DNA of 64,000 nt from Leucobacter sp. CX169. Its GTDB lineage: Bacteria > Actinomycetota > Actinomycetes > Actinomycetales > Microbacteriaceae. The stretch lies in NCBI RefSeq assembly GCF_017161405.1, contig NZ_CP071051.1, positions 2,046,001-2,110,000 on the forward strand, read 5' to 3'. The notes beneath the pieces were generated by a model, which was given only the letters and a program-made list of their open reading frames with translations, made no database searches and had not been told where the DNA came from. Of this stretch, positions 42,151-51,793 are shown piece after piece. The position numbers were made by a program, and so were the translations under genes. How positions within the stretch are numbered: position 1 is the stretch's first letter; each line of letters starts with the position of its first letter.

Positions 42151-44343
42151 ATGCAGCCGAAACACAGTGCCGACCAGACGGTTCCCGCAACCGGGAATTC
42201 GAAGCCGCTGGGGCGCTGGATCAGGATCCTGCTCCCGACCGCCCTCATCCTGATCTGGCTCACCATGGCGGGCCTCGGCGGCCCACTCTTCGGCAAGATT
42301 GACGAGGTGTCGTCGAACGATCCCACCGCCTACCTGCCCACGTCGGCGGACGCGACCGAGGTGCGCGGGGCACTCGGCGGCTTCCTCGGCGACGACACCA
42401 TTCCGGCGATCATCGTGTTCTCCTCGGAGACTCAGCTGAGCGACGAGCAGATCTCGGCCATCGACGAGGCCGTGACTTCGGCCACCGAGTCAGCGGAAAT
42501 CTCGGAGGGTGCCTCGCCCGCGATTGTCTCCGAGGACGGCCTCGCCGCCCAGGTGTTCGTGCCGATCGATTCTGATGCCGACGTCGGCGAGGTGGTCCAG
42601 GCCCTCAGTGCGGCCCTGGACGAACAGCGTCCGGACGGCGTCGCAGTCGCAGTCACCGGCCCGGCAGGCTTTACCGCCGACCTCGTCGCGGGGTTCGCCG
42701 GTATCGACGGGATCCTGCTGCTCGTTGCCTTGCTGGCAGTGTTTGTCATCCTGATCGTGGTCTACCGCTCGCTCCTCCTGCCCGTCATTGTGCTGATGAC
42801 CAGCCTGTTCGCCCTCTGCGTCGCACTCTTCACCGTGTGGCACCTCGCAAATGCGGGCGTGCTGCTGCTCAGCGGGCAGACCCAGGGAATCCTCTTCATC
42901 CTGGTCATCGGCGCCGCGACCGACTATTCGCTCCTCCTGGTGGCCAGGTTCCGCGAGGAATTGCGCGTCACCCACGACCGCGGCGGCGCGATCATCGCTG
43001 CGATGAAGGGGTCCGTCGAGCCCATCCTGGCCTCCGGCGGCACCGTGATCGCTGGCCTGCTCTGCCTCCTCCTGAGCGACCTCAAATCAAACAGCACGCT
43101 CGGCCCGGTGGCGTCGATCGGGATCATCTTCGCGATGCTCGCGGCGCTCACGCTGCTCCCCGCGCTCCTCTTCGCCTTTGGTCGCGCGGCCTTCTGGCCG
43201 CGTCGCCCGCACTTCGAGCCCGAGGTAGTGCGCGCCGAGAACGGCATGCCCACTCGCGGGCTCTGGCACTGGCTCGCGCAGACCATCAAGGCGCACCCGC
43301 GCCCGATCTGGATCATCACGACCCTCGTCCTCGCCGTCGGGGCGGTGGGGGTCACCCAACTGAACGCGCAGGGCGTACCGGGCTCGGACCTCGTGATCGG
43401 GCAGTCTGACGCGCGCGACGGCCAGGTGGTGCTCGGCGAGCACTTCCCCGGCGGATCGGGCAGCCCAGCGTACGTCTTGGTCGAGAAGGACAAGCTCCAG
43501 CAGACCGCCGACGTGCTGCTGAGCAACTCCGGCGTGGATGCCGTTTCGGTCACCAGCGACGACTCCCCGAGTGGGAGCGCCCCCGTGACCAGCGATGGTA
43601 TCCAGGCATTCGGCCCTCCCGGAACGCCTGCCCCGGCTCCGACGGTCAGCGACGGACGCGTGCTGCTCCAGGCGACACTCACCGACGCCGCAGACTCTGC
43701 CGCCGCCGGCGAAACCGTCACGAGCCTGCGCGGGGAGCTCGAGGGAACCGGAGCGATCATTGGCGGAGTCACCGCGACCGCGGTCGACACCAACGAGGCG
43801 TCGATCCACGACCGCAACACCATCATCCCGATCATCCTGGCGGTGATCCTGCTGATCCTGATGCTGCTCCTGCGGTCGATCCTTGCGCCCGTACTGCTGA
43901 TCCTCACCACGGTGTTGTCGTTCGGCACCGCGCTCGGCGTCTCGGCGCTCGTCTTCAACGGAATCTTCAAGTTCCCCGGGGCCGACCCGGCGGTGCCACT
44001 CTTCGGCTTCGTCTTCCTCGTCGCGCTCGGCATCGACTACAACATCTTCTTGATGACGCGCGTGCGCGAGGAGTCGAAGAAGCACGGCACCCGGGAGGGG
44101 ATCCTGCGTGGTCTCGCGATCACCGGCGGCGTCATCACCTCGGCGGGCCTCGTGCTCGCAGCGACGTTCGCGGCCCTGTCGATCATCCCGATCCTGTTCC
44201 TCGTGCAAATCGCGTTCATCGTCGCCTTCGGCGTACTGCTCGACACCTTCGTCGTGCGGTCGCTGCTGGTTCCGGCACTCGCGACCGACATCGGCAAAGC
44301 GATCTGGTGGCCCTCCAAGCTCGCCAGAGAGGATGCGAAGTAA
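42151..44343 (+). CDS. MMPL-family RND transporter
   Basis: A 730-aa membrane protein with two MMPL halves: one helix near the N-terminus, a soluble domain, a cluster of five helices (about 195-345), then the same layout again (about 385 to the end). Proton-relay Asp-Tyr pairs are seen in GAATDYSLLLVARFREE and GIDYNIFLMTRVREE. MMPL proteins export lipids or siderophores in mycobacteria and drugs or unknown cargo in other actinobacteria. The ATG at 42151 is favoured over a TTG 12 nt upstream. Confidence 0.92.
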   Translation: MQPKHSADQTVPATGNSKPLGRWIRILLPTALILIWLTMAGLGGPLFGKIDEVSSNDPTAYLPTSADATEVRGALGGFLGDDTIPAIIVFSSETQLSDEQISAIDEAVTSATESAEISEGASPAIVSEDGLAAQVFVPIDSDADVGEVVQALSAALDEQRPDGVAVAVTGPAGFTADLVAGFAGIDGILLLVALLAVFVILIVVYRSLLLPVIVLMTSLFALCVALFTVWHLANAGVLLLSGQTQGILFILVIGAATDYSLLLVARFREELRVTHDRGGAIIAAMKGSVEPILASGGTVIAGLLCLLLSDLKSNSTLGPVASIGIIFAMLAALTLLPALLFAFGRAAFWPRRPHFEPEVVRAENGMPTRGLWHWLAQTIKAHPRPIWIITTLVLAVGAVGVTQLNAQGVPGSDLVIGQSDARDGQVVLGEHFPGGSGSPAYVLVEKDKLQQTADVLLSNSGVDAVSVTSDDSPSGSAPVTSDGIQAFGPPGTPAPAPTVSDGRVLLQATLTDAADSAAAGETVTSLRGELEGTGAIIGGVTATAVDTNEASIHDRNTIIPIILAVILLILMLLLRSILAPVLLILTTVLSFGTALGVSALVFNGIFKFPGADPAVPLFGFVFLVALGIDYNIFLMTRVREESKKHGTREGILRGLAITGGVITSAGLVLAATFAALSIIPILFLVQIAFIVAFGVLLDTFVVRSLLVPALATDIGKAIWWPSKLAREDAK

Positions 44344-44347
44344 CGCG

Positions 44348-45541
44348 CTAAGGCAGCCTCACGGTCACTCGCAGCCCGCCCTCGGGGCGGGATGCGAGAC
44401 CGAGCGTGCCGCCGAATCGATCGACGATCGCCGACACGATCGAGAGGCCCAACCCGTGGCCCGAGTGCGCCGACGAGGAGCGCCCTGATGCCCGTACGAA
44501 CGGCTCGGTGAGCTGGGCCAAGTCGGCCTCGCTCAGCAAACGTCCGCTGTTCTCGACCTCGAGCGTCGCCCCTCGGCCCTCGCCGCCCGCGCGTGTGCGC
44601 ACCGTGACGAACCCGCCGTCGGCCAGGTTGTGCCGAATCGCGTTTTGCACGAGATTCGCGACCAGCTGGCGAGCGAGCACGGGTTCCCCCGCAAACGACG
44701 CGGGGGCGAGCTCTAGGTCGACGGAGACGCCACTCATCTCGGCATCGGGCGCGCACATCTCGACCGCTGCCGCAGCGCAGGCCGCCAGGTCAACCGGCTC
44801 TGGCGCCGGGGACGATGACTCGATCCGGGCCAATTCGAGAAGCGCCTGGGCCGTCTCGATGCTGCGCTCGTTCATCAGGCGTAATCGGTCAAACACCTCG
44901 CGATCTTGAGGCTCCGAACGCTGCGCGATGGCCACATCGAGCATGGCCCGCGTCGTCGCAAGCGGCGTCAGCAGCTCATGCGACGCGTTCGAAGCGAACC
45001 GTCTCGACGCCGTAAACGAGCGTTCCAGCTGTTCGAGCATGTGGTCGAAGTTTCCGGCGAGCTCGGTGATCTCGTCGCGCGGGCCCTCGAGCCGCACCCG
45101 CTGGCGCAGATCTCCCCCGGCGGCCTGCCGCGCGGCACCGTTGAGATACTGCAGCGGCTTGAGCATGCGCCCGGCGACCGCCCAGCCCACCCAGACCCCC
45201 GCCAGCGCGAGCAGGACCAACACGATGGCCGAAATCACGAGCAGCAGATTCAACAGCTCGTCCGTGGACGCGACCACCAGTTCGCTCGCCGGGGTCGTGA
45301 GCGCCGCGACCTCGGCCCCCTCGGGGGCAACCGGGACCGGGGTGGCGGGCACCGACGCTGCCGGTGTGAACGCGTAGGTAGGCACGAAGCGCATGAACGC
45401 GTAGATCAGCGCCAGCATGACGATGCCCGAACCGGTCAGCAGCGCCGAATACGTGAGCGCGAGCCGCGCGCGTACGGTGACCCGGTAGCGCCGAATCTCA
45501 CCGTCGCGGGCTGCGTGCTCAGCGTTCTGGCGTGATGGCAT
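44348..45541 (-). CDS. Two-component sensor histidine kinase
   Basis: A 397-aa kinase: transmembrane segments near residues 25-50 and 100-125 around a proline-rich extracellular loop of about 60 residues, a HAMP domain (GRMLKPLQYLN), the phospho-acceptor in FASNASHELLTPL, then the N box LVQNAIRHN and the G2 box SGHGLGLSIV. The small outside loop suggests membrane-level sensing. It overlaps the response regulator gene by 23 nt. It is convergent with the MMPL gene and divergent, via its regulator, from the MacB-type operon. Confidence 0.93.
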   Translation of the reverse strand: MPSRQNAEHAARDGEIRRYRVTVRARLALTYSALLTGSGIVMLALIYAFMRFVPTYAFTPAASVPATPVPVAPEGAEVAALTTPASELVVASTDELLNLLLVISAIVLVLLALAGVWVGWAVAGRMLKPLQYLNGAARQAAGGDLRQRVRLEGPRDEITELAGNFDHMLEQLERSFTASRRFASNASHELLTPLATTRAMLDVAIAQRSEPQDREVFDRLRLMNERSIETAQALLELARIESSSPAPEPVDLAACAAAAVEMCAPDAEMSGVSVDLELAPASFAGEPVLARQLVANLVQNAIRHNLADGGFVTVRTRAGGEGRGATLEVENSGRLLSEADLAQLTEPFVRASGRSSSAHSGHGLGLSIVSAIVDRFGGTLGLASRPEGGLRVTVRLP

Positions 45542-46184
45542 AGCCGGCCCCCGAGATCGTCGTAATGAGGCTGGGGTCACCGAGCTTTCGACGCAGCGAG
45601 CTCAGCGTGACTTTCACCGTGTGGGTAAACGGGTTCGCGTGTTCGTCCCAGGCCTTCTCGAGCAGCGTTTCGGCGCTCACCACTCCGCCGTCGGCGCGGA
45701 GCAGCAGCTCAAGCACGGCGAACTCCTTCGGCGTGAGCTGCACCGGCCGACCGCCGACCGATACATCCCTGCGAAACGGGTCAAGCCTGATTCCCCGCCG
45801 CTCGAGTACCGGGGGCAGCTTGGTGAAGCGGCGCCGCCCCAGAGCGCGCAGGCGCGCGATCAGCTCGGGAAATTCGAAGGGCTTAGCGAGGTAGTCGTCG
45901 GCGCCGAGCTCGAAGCCATCTACCCGGTCTTCGAGGCCGCCCGCGGCGGTCAGCATCAGGATCGCGGGGCTCTCCGGATTCTCGGCAAGCACGCGGCACA
46001 CCTCGTCACCGTGAACCTCAGGAATGTCGCGGTCAAGCACGACGGCGTCGTAATCGTTGACCTCCACTGCGGCGAGGGCCGCAGCTCCGTCTCCGACAAT
46101 GTCGGCGGCAATCGACTCCATTTCCAGGCGCGCTCGGATTGCGTCGGCAAGAAACTCCTCGTCCTCGACGATCAGTACGCGCAT
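45519..46184 (-). CDS. OmpR-family response regulator
   Basis: A 221-aa regulator with receiver residues E7-D8-E9, D51 in VVLDRDIPEVHG and the K of LAKPF, then a winged helix ending TVKVTLSSLRRKLGDP and ISGAGYAI. It is the partner of the overlapping kinase gene. It faces the lipoprotein-MacB operon across 165 nt, which makes that operon the likely target. Confidence 0.94.
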   Translation of the reverse strand: MRVLIVEDEEFLADAIRARLEMESIAADIVGDGAAALAAVEVNDYDAVVLDRDIPEVHGDEVCRVLAENPESPAILMLTAAGGLEDRVDGFELGADDYLAKPFEFPELIARLRALGRRRFTKLPPVLERRGIRLDPFRRDVSVGGRPVQLTPKEFAVLELLLRADGGVVSAETLLEKAWDEHANPFTHTVKVTLSSLRRKLGDPSLITTISGAGYAITPER

Positions 46185-46349
46185 GTATCTCCGCTCAGTT
46201 GGGCGGGCAGCCCCGCTTGATCGTGCAAGTCAAACAGATGCAGGGTCTGAGAAAGGTAAACGTGCCTCCTTTACTTTTTTCGAACCGGGTTGCTGCTGAA
46301 CTGAAGTTTGCCCGGCGCTTTGGCCGTGGCGTGAGTCAAGGAGTCAGTC

Positions 46350-46868
46350 ATGAAGTTTTCTTCCCCACGCGGCACCCGCCGCAGCATCGCCCAGTTCGCC
46401 GCAGCAGCAGCCGGAGCAGCCCTCTTGCTCGGACTCACCGCGTGCGCTCCGGCGGGCAAGGAAGACGTACAGCTCAAGACCGCCGACTTCGAGACCGCCC
46501 TGATCGATTGGCGCGATCAGATGGACGGCTGCATGCTCGACGCCGGTTTCGATATGACCCCAACGGGCGGTGACAGCGAGAGCACCGGCACGATCGACAC
46601 CTCACAGTTCGACATGGTCGAGTTCGAGAAGGCGTACGCGGCCTGCACGAAGCAGGTCGGCGAGGCGCCCGTCGACGAGAGCCTGCCGACCGAGGACGAG
46701 ATGTTCGAGACGCAGCTGATCTTTGCGCAGTGCATGCGTGAGGCCGGCTACGACTACCCCGACCCGGTACGGGGATCGGGCGGCATGACGCAGGCGTTCG
46801 GACCCGAAACCAACCCGGACGACATCGACACGTGCTCGGCCCAGGCGGAAGCAGGAGCCCAGCAGTGA
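46350..46868 (+). CDS. Secreted lipoprotein, hypothetical
   Basis: A 172-aa lipoprotein with MKFSSPRGTRRSIAQF, a hydrophobic run and LGLTAC. The mature region is acidic with four Cys, two of them in GCMLDAGF and QCMREAGYDYPDP, a pair of short repeats also seen in actinobacterial export operons. The stop overlaps the adaptor gene start as GTGA, so it probably belongs to the export system, perhaps as an outer-leaflet accessory factor. Confidence 0.82.
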   Translation: MKFSSPRGTRRSIAQFAAAAAGAALLLGLTACAPAGKEDVQLKTADFETALIDWRDQMDGCMLDAGFDMTPTGGDSESTGTIDTSQFDMVEFEKAYAACTKQVGEAPVDESLPTEDEMFETQLIFAQCMREAGYDYPDPVRGSGGMTQAFGPETNPDDIDTCSAQAEAGAQQ

Positions 46869-47971
46869 GCGACGCAGAGTCCGTGATCCCCAGTGAACCC
46901 CGGAACACCAGAAAGCGCAGGATCCTGCTGGCCTCGCTCGGCGTCCTCGCCGTGGCGGCGATCGCGGCCACCGTTCTGCTAGTGCAGCGCCCGGCGGGCT
47001 CGGTAACGAAGAAAGATACCGTCGCGGTGCAGACCGCCACCGTCACACGGGGCGATCTCACCGAGCTGATTCGCACCCAGGGCAAGCTCGGCTTCGCGAG
47101 CCCCCGTGACATCGGCACGCAGCTTCCGGGCACCGTCACTGGGCTACCGCCCGTGGGGTCCGGAGTTGGGGCGGGTGGCGAGCTCTTCCGCATCGACAAC
47201 ACCCCCGTCGTTTTGATGCACGGAGACCTCCCGGTGTGGCGCTCCTTCGAACCGGGCATGAGTAGCGGCGCCGATGTCGCACAGCTCGAGCGAAACCTCG
47301 CGACCCTCGGATTCTTCGGATTCGACGCCGACGAGAAGTTCAACTGGGACACCCAGCAGGCCATCATGAAGTGGCAGAAGTCGCTGGACATTGAACAGAC
47401 GGGAAGCATCGAGCTCGGCCGAATTGTCTTCGCTCCAGGCGACGTTCGCGTGCAGGCGTCAAAAGCTGCCGTCGGTGATGCGGCGAGCACCGCGATAATT
47501 TCAGTAACCGGCGGCGCGAAGGTGGTCGAGGTCTTCATCGATCCGGCCCAGCAGCCCCTCGCTCCCGTCGGCGCACAGGTGAAGATCACGCTTCCCGGCG
47601 GCGCCGAGACCACCGGGACCGTGTCGAATGTCGGCGCTCCCGTTGAACGCGAGGGGGCGAACGGGAAGGCCGTCAAGGTGCCCCTCACCCTCACGCTCGA
47701 TGATCCGTCCGCGGCCGAGGGCCTCGACAACATCACTGTGACGGTGCTGCTCACTCAGGTGAAGGGCAGCGACCTGCTGCTCGTCCCGGTGGTCGCGCTG
47801 CTCGCGCAGCCGGGCGGAGGCTTCGCCGTCGAAGTCCAGCTAAAGAAGCCGGCCAAGGATGGCGCAACGACGAAGCTCGTACCCATCGAGCTTGGGGCGT
47901 TCGCCGACGGTCAAGTCGCAGTCACTGGGGGCAAGCTGCAGGCGGGCGACACCGTCGTGGTGGCCAAATGA
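46865..47971 (+). CDS. Membrane-fusion-type adaptor with peptidoglycan-binding-like domain
   Basis: A 368-aa protein with a GTG start, one N-terminal transmembrane helix (ILLASLGVLAVAAIAATVLL) and a large external part. VQTATVTRGDLTELIRTQGKL is the barrel-sandwich entry of HlyD/MacA-like adaptors. Inserted near residues 130-190 is a PG_binding_1-like section (DVAQLERNLATLGF, FNWDTQQAIMKWQ). It links the MacB-like pump to the cell wall. The ATPase gene begins at its stop as ATGA. Confidence 0.88.
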   Translation: MSDAESVIPSEPRNTRKRRILLASLGVLAVAAIAATVLLVQRPAGSVTKKDTVAVQTATVTRGDLTELIRTQGKLGFASPRDIGTQLPGTVTGLPPVGSGVGAGGELFRIDNTPVVLMHGDLPVWRSFEPGMSSGADVAQLERNLATLGFFGFDADEKFNWDTQQAIMKWQKSLDIEQTGSIELGRIVFAPGDVRVQASKAAVGDAASTAIISVTGGAKVVEVFIDPAQQPLAPVGAQVKITLPGGAETTGTVSNVGAPVEREGANGKAVKVPLTLTLDDPSAAEGLDNITVTVLLTQVKGSDLLLVPVVALLAQPGGGFAVEVQLKKPAKDGATTKLVPIELGAFADGQVAVTGGKLQAGDTVVVAK

Positions 47972-48672
47972 CCGCGCCCATCGTCGAGCTCTCCGGGGTA
48001 ACTCGAAGCTATGGCTCGCCTCCGACCGTCGCGCTAAACGCGGTGGACCTCCGCATCGACGAGGGCGAGATGCTCGCCATCGTCGGCCCCAGCGGCTCCG
48101 GCAAGTCGACCATGCTGAACATCATCGGTTCGCTCGACCGCGCGTCGAGTGGCAAAACCGTGATCGCGGGGCAGGACGTGGGCGACCTCACCGACACCGA
48201 GCTGTCGGCTCTTCGCGCCTACACAATCGGATTCGTGTTTCAGCAGTTCCACCTGTCGGAGGGCGTCACCGCCCTCGACAATGTCGCGATGGGGCTGCTC
48301 TACACGGGGGTCTCGCGGGCCGAGCGCCGCCTCCGCGCGGAGGTCGCGCTCACGCGGGTCGGTCTCGGTGATCGCCTGCGCCACCTCCCGAACCAGCTCT
48401 CGGGCGGCGAGCGCCAACGCGTGGCGATTGCGCGCGCCGTCGTCGGCGCGCCCCGCCTGTTGCTCGCGGACGAGCCCACCGGCAGCCTCGACACGAAGTC
48501 GGGGGCGGAGGTCATGCGCATCCTCACCGAGCTCCACCACGACGGGACCACCGTGGTCGTCATCACGCACGACCAGGATCTGGCCGCCAGCATGCCCCGT
48601 CGGGTGCGCATCAGCGACGGCGCAGTTGTCGCCGATGAGCGCGGCCAGTCAGAGACGGAGGCAGCCGCATGA
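47968..48672 (+). CDS. MacB-type ABC exporter ATP-binding protein
   Basis: A 234-aa ATPase of the LolD/MacB group: Walker A GPSGSGKST, Q-loop FVFQQFHLSEG, signature LSGGERQRVAIARAVV, Walker B LLLADEPTGSLD and H-loop VVVITHDQ. The coupled adaptor and permease genes on either side complete a three-part mechanotransmission-type exporter. Confidence 0.95.
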   Translation: MTAPIVELSGVTRSYGSPPTVALNAVDLRIDEGEMLAIVGPSGSGKSTMLNIIGSLDRASSGKTVIAGQDVGDLTDTELSALRAYTIGFVFQQFHLSEGVTALDNVAMGLLYTGVSRAERRLRAEVALTRVGLGDRLRHLPNQLSGGERQRVAIARAVVGAPRLLLADEPTGSLDTKSGAEVMRILTELHHDGTTVVVITHDQDLAASMPRRVRISDGAVVADERGQSETEAAA

Positions 48673-49859
48673 GCGCCATCACGCGCTCCCGCCTGCGCGC
48701 CCGCGACCTCTTGACGCTCGGGTTTCACGGGTTGCGCGCACGCCCCATGCGGGCCGTGCTGTCCTCGCTTGGCATTGCGATCGGCATTGCCGCGATGGTG
48801 TCGGTCATCGGCATCTCGACTTCGAGCCAGGCGCGGGTGCAGGAAGAGTTGTCCAAGCTCGGCACGAATCTGCTCACGGTCACCGGGGGCACCGACATCA
48901 TCGGCCAGCCGGCGCCCCTTTCCCGGGAGGCGCTGTCGCAGATTCGGCGTCTGCCCAACGTGCTCCAGGCGAGCTCGACCGGCACGATCAAGGACGTGTT
49001 TGTGTTCCGCAGCGCCGAGATCGATCGCTCAGCCACGGGCGGGCTCTCGGTCGCGGCCGCAGACCTCAACCTGCTCCAGGCGACTGGCGCGACCCTCCTG
49101 TTCGGCAACTGGCTGAACGACGCGACGGCGAAGTACCCCGTAGTGGTGCTCGGCCGAACGACTGCCGAGCGCCTCGGCGTGCAGACGCCAGGCACGCTGG
49201 TCACCCTCGGCGAGCAACAGTTTGCCGTCGCAGGGGTGCTCGACTTCTCGCCCCTCGCTCCCGAACTCGACTCAATGGCGCTGATCGGCGAGCCGATCGC
49301 CACAGAGCTCTTTGGTTACGACGGCAGTCCGAGCACGATCTACGAGCGCTCGACCGACGAAGCGGTGGCCGAGGTGCGGGGGCTGCTTCCGCCCACCATC
49401 AACCCGCAGGCTCCGAGCGAGGTCAAGGTGAGCCGCCCGTCCGATGCGCTCGCTGCACAAAACACCGTCGATCAGGCGTTCACCGGACTGCTCATCGGCG
49501 TGGGATCGATCGCGCTGCTCGTCGGCGGTATCGGCGTCGCGAACACCATGGTGATCACGGTGCTGGAACGGCGTCGCGAGATCGGGTTGCGCCGGGCCCT
49601 CGGCGCGACGAAGCGACACATCCGACTGCAGTTCCTATTCGAAGCCATGCTGCTGTCGGCATATGGCGGTTTCGCCGGCGCGATCCTGGGTTGGGTCATT
49701 ACGGCTATCGCAGCCGGGGCGAACGGCTGGAAGCTCGCCATTCCGCCGGCGGTGCTCGTCGCCGCGGTGGGCGTGACGATTGCTGTGGGCGCGATTGCGG
49801 GGCTGCTCCCGGCAATTCGCGCGGCGAACACCTCCCCCACTGCCGCGCTCAACGCGTAG
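48669..49859 (+). CDS. MacB-type ABC exporter permease (FtsX fold)
   Basis: A 396-aa permease with one N-terminal helix (AVLSSLGIAIGIAAMVSVIG), a large periplasmic-type domain of about 220 residues, and three C-terminal helices. VVLGRTTAERLGV and VITVLERRREIGLRRALGATKRHI are MacB_PCD and FtsX hallmarks. Substrates of such systems are peptides, lipids or antibiotics. The export operon ends at the hairpin just after it. Confidence 0.93.
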   Translation: MSAITRSRLRARDLLTLGFHGLRARPMRAVLSSLGIAIGIAAMVSVIGISTSSQARVQEELSKLGTNLLTVTGGTDIIGQPAPLSREALSQIRRLPNVLQASSTGTIKDVFVFRSAEIDRSATGGLSVAAADLNLLQATGATLLFGNWLNDATAKYPVVVLGRTTAERLGVQTPGTLVTLGEQQFAVAGVLDFSPLAPELDSMALIGEPIATELFGYDGSPSTIYERSTDEAVAEVRGLLPPTINPQAPSEVKVSRPSDALAAQNTVDQAFTGLLIGVGSIALLVGGIGVANTMVITVLERRREIGLRRALGATKRHIRLQFLFEAMLLSAYGGFAGAILGWVITAIAAGANGWKLAIPPAVLVAAVGVTIAVGAIAGLLPAIRAANTSPTAALNA

Positions 49860-49869
49860 TACGCGGCCC

Positions 49870-49907
49870 GGATCCTGCCCCTCCGCTGCCCCGCAGGGGC
49901 AGGATCC
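49870..49907. terminator. Bidirectional terminator hairpin
   Basis: A perfect 13-bp inverted repeat (GGATCCTGCCCCT and its complement) with a 12-nt loop lies in the 64-nt gap between convergent permease and glycosidase genes. Confidence 0.78.
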
Positions 49908-49923
49908 CAGCTGTGCGCCAGCG

Positions 49924-51705
49924 CTAGAGCGCGATCCCGTGCCCGAACGGAAACAGCGGGTCCTTCGTGTCCGAGGGCACGTCGGGCCGGTTCGCCTCGA
50001 CCGCGGCCATGCTCGACGGCAGCTCGAACGGCAAGCGTCCCTGGGCGGTGGCGTCGCCGAAGAGCACGTCGAGCACCGCGTCCTGCGCGGCACCAAAGTC
50101 CGCGACCAGCGCCGCCTTGCCCACGAACGGGGTAAGAATCGCCGGACGATCCAGATACACGACCAGCACGGTCGGCACTCGGCCCGAGATCGCGGTGACG
50201 CGCGCAATCTCTTCCTCCTCAAACGCGAGCGAGCCCTGGTGGAAGAAGCTCTCGAAGCCCGGGCGAGGCTCGAACGGCGCCGAGAGGCGCAGGATCGCAA
50301 CGTCCGCATCGTCCGGGTTCTGCACTGCCACGCCGAACGGGGCCAGCGCTTCTTCGGCGAATCCCTCCGCGAAGATCCGCACCCCCTTGGGCAGCGGCAG
50401 CTCGGGGGTCTCATCACCATGAGCGAGCACGGTGAGGGCGGCACGCTGCGCCTGCGCTCCCTGCGCGACGAAATCCGCGTTCCCCACGATGCGCTCCGCA
50501 GCGTCCTCGTCGACAAACGGCGAATCGAACAGGCCGAGCACGAACTTCTCGCGCAGCAAGCGCCGCGCCGACTGGTCGAGCCGCGCCTCGTCGATGCGGC
50601 CGCCGCGCACCAGTTCCACGAGGAGCTCGGGGAGGGCTTCGCCGCCGAACTGGTCGACACCGGCCTCGATCACCTTAAGCATCCGCTCTGCAATAGAGAG
50701 GTGCTCGACGCCCCAGGCACGGGCGGGGAACGGCACCCCCAGAACCTCGTCGTCGCTGAGCAGTCCCCAGTCCGTGCAGACAATGCCGTCGAATCCGAAT
50801 CGCTCGCGGGCGAGGCCAGTGATGACCGACTTGTTGAACCCGAACCCGACCTCCTCGTATTCGGTGCCCACCGGCAGGCCGTAGTACGGCATGATCTGGC
50901 TCGTGCCTGCCTCAAAGGCAGCGAGGAACGGCTTGAGGTGATACTCGAAGTTTCCTCCGGGGTAGACCTGCTCGCGGCCATGCGCGAAGTGCGGGTCTTC
51001 CCCGCCCTGCTGCGGCCCTCCCCCGGGGAAATGCTTCGTCATGGTCGCGACCGATTCGGGGCCGAGCGCGGCGCCCTGAAAGCCTCGAATGTAGGCGGCC
51101 CCGAGCCTTGAGGTCAGCTCGGCATTCTCGCCGAAGGTGCCGTTCTGGCGACCCCATCGAGGCTCGGTGGCGAGGTCAATCTGGGGGTGGAGGGCGACTC
51201 TCAGGCCGACCGCGGCATATTCCTGGCGCGCGATGTCGGCGAACGTTTCCATGAGGCGGTCGTCTCCGATCGCCCCAAACCCAAGTGTCTCCGGCCACTG
51301 TGAAAACGGGCCGGCCAGGATCGAGGCGCCCGGGTTTTCCGAGAAGTGGTGCCTCGGGTCAGTCGACAGGGTCACCGGAATTCCGAGCCGGGTCGATGCG
51401 GCCAGCCGCTGCACCGCGTTGTGCCACTCGGCAAACTCTCGCCCGGACGGCGCCGCGCCGAGCACATTGAAGTGCGTCATGCCCTGTTCGAGCACGAGCT
51501 TCGTCGTGGACGGTACGGGCATCACGGGATTTTCGGCTTCAATTTCGCCCCTGCTGCCCGGGGCGATCATGGTGTGAAAGCAGAGCCCCGCTTTCTCCTC
51601 GAGCGTCATCTGTCCGAGCAGGATCTCGACACGCTTCGACACGGGAATCGTGGAATCTCGATAGCGATCATCGACGGGTGGCTGCGGTTGATCTATTGCA
51701 TTCAT
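49924..51705 (-). CDS. Glycoside hydrolase family 3 protein, 593 aa
   Basis: A GH3 enzyme without signal peptide, hence cytoplasmic. The N-terminal TIM barrel has VTLSTDPRHH, ALHPQIDLATEPRWGR, MTKHFPGGG and the nucleophile Asp in GIVCTDWGLLSDDE. The second domain spans about 390-590. No Fn3-like C-terminal domain is present. Likely substrates are beta-glucosides or beta-xylosides taken up as oligosaccharides. AAAGGAG precedes the ATG. It is divergent from the TetR gene, and its promoter holds the 23-bp motif shared with the other GH3 gene. Confidence 0.92.
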   Translation of the reverse strand: MNAIDQPQPPVDDRYRDSTIPVSKRVEILLGQMTLEEKAGLCFHTMIAPGSRGEIEAENPVMPVPSTTKLVLEQGMTHFNVLGAAPSGREFAEWHNAVQRLAASTRLGIPVTLSTDPRHHFSENPGASILAGPFSQWPETLGFGAIGDDRLMETFADIARQEYAAVGLRVALHPQIDLATEPRWGRQNGTFGENAELTSRLGAAYIRGFQGAALGPESVATMTKHFPGGGPQQGGEDPHFAHGREQVYPGGNFEYHLKPFLAAFEAGTSQIMPYYGLPVGTEYEEVGFGFNKSVITGLARERFGFDGIVCTDWGLLSDDEVLGVPFPARAWGVEHLSIAERMLKVIEAGVDQFGGEALPELLVELVRGGRIDEARLDQSARRLLREKFVLGLFDSPFVDEDAAERIVGNADFVAQGAQAQRAALTVLAHGDETPELPLPKGVRIFAEGFAEEALAPFGVAVQNPDDADVAILRLSAPFEPRPGFESFFHQGSLAFEEEEIARVTAISGRVPTVLVVYLDRPAILTPFVGKAALVADFGAAQDAVLDVLFGDATAQGRLPFELPSSMAAVEANRPDVPSDTKDPLFPFGHGIAL

Positions 51706-51734
51706 GAGCGCTCCTTTGTGCCGCCGGAAGTCTC

Positions 51735-51766
51735 AAAACAGTACCGCGCTCAGTTTTGACCGTCAA
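51735..51766 (-). promoter_or_regulatory. Promoter and putative TetR operator of the first GH3 gene
   Basis: On the minus strand TTGACG (51761-51766), 17 nt and TACTGT (51738-51743) form a promoter. The spacer and -10 are filled by AAAACTGAGCGCGGTACTGTTTT (minus-strand reading of 51735-51757), an imperfect dyad with TCAAAAC/GTTTTGA ends. The same motif lies in the same position at 52430-52461. Confidence 0.75.
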
Positions 51767-51793
51767 GGATGAGACGTGTTCTAGGCTGACACC

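Noticed and set aside
48281-49927. 548-aa open frame overlapping the MacB-type genes
   Set aside because: It is out of frame with the ATPase and permease genes, which carry all the ABC motifs, and has no domain of its own.
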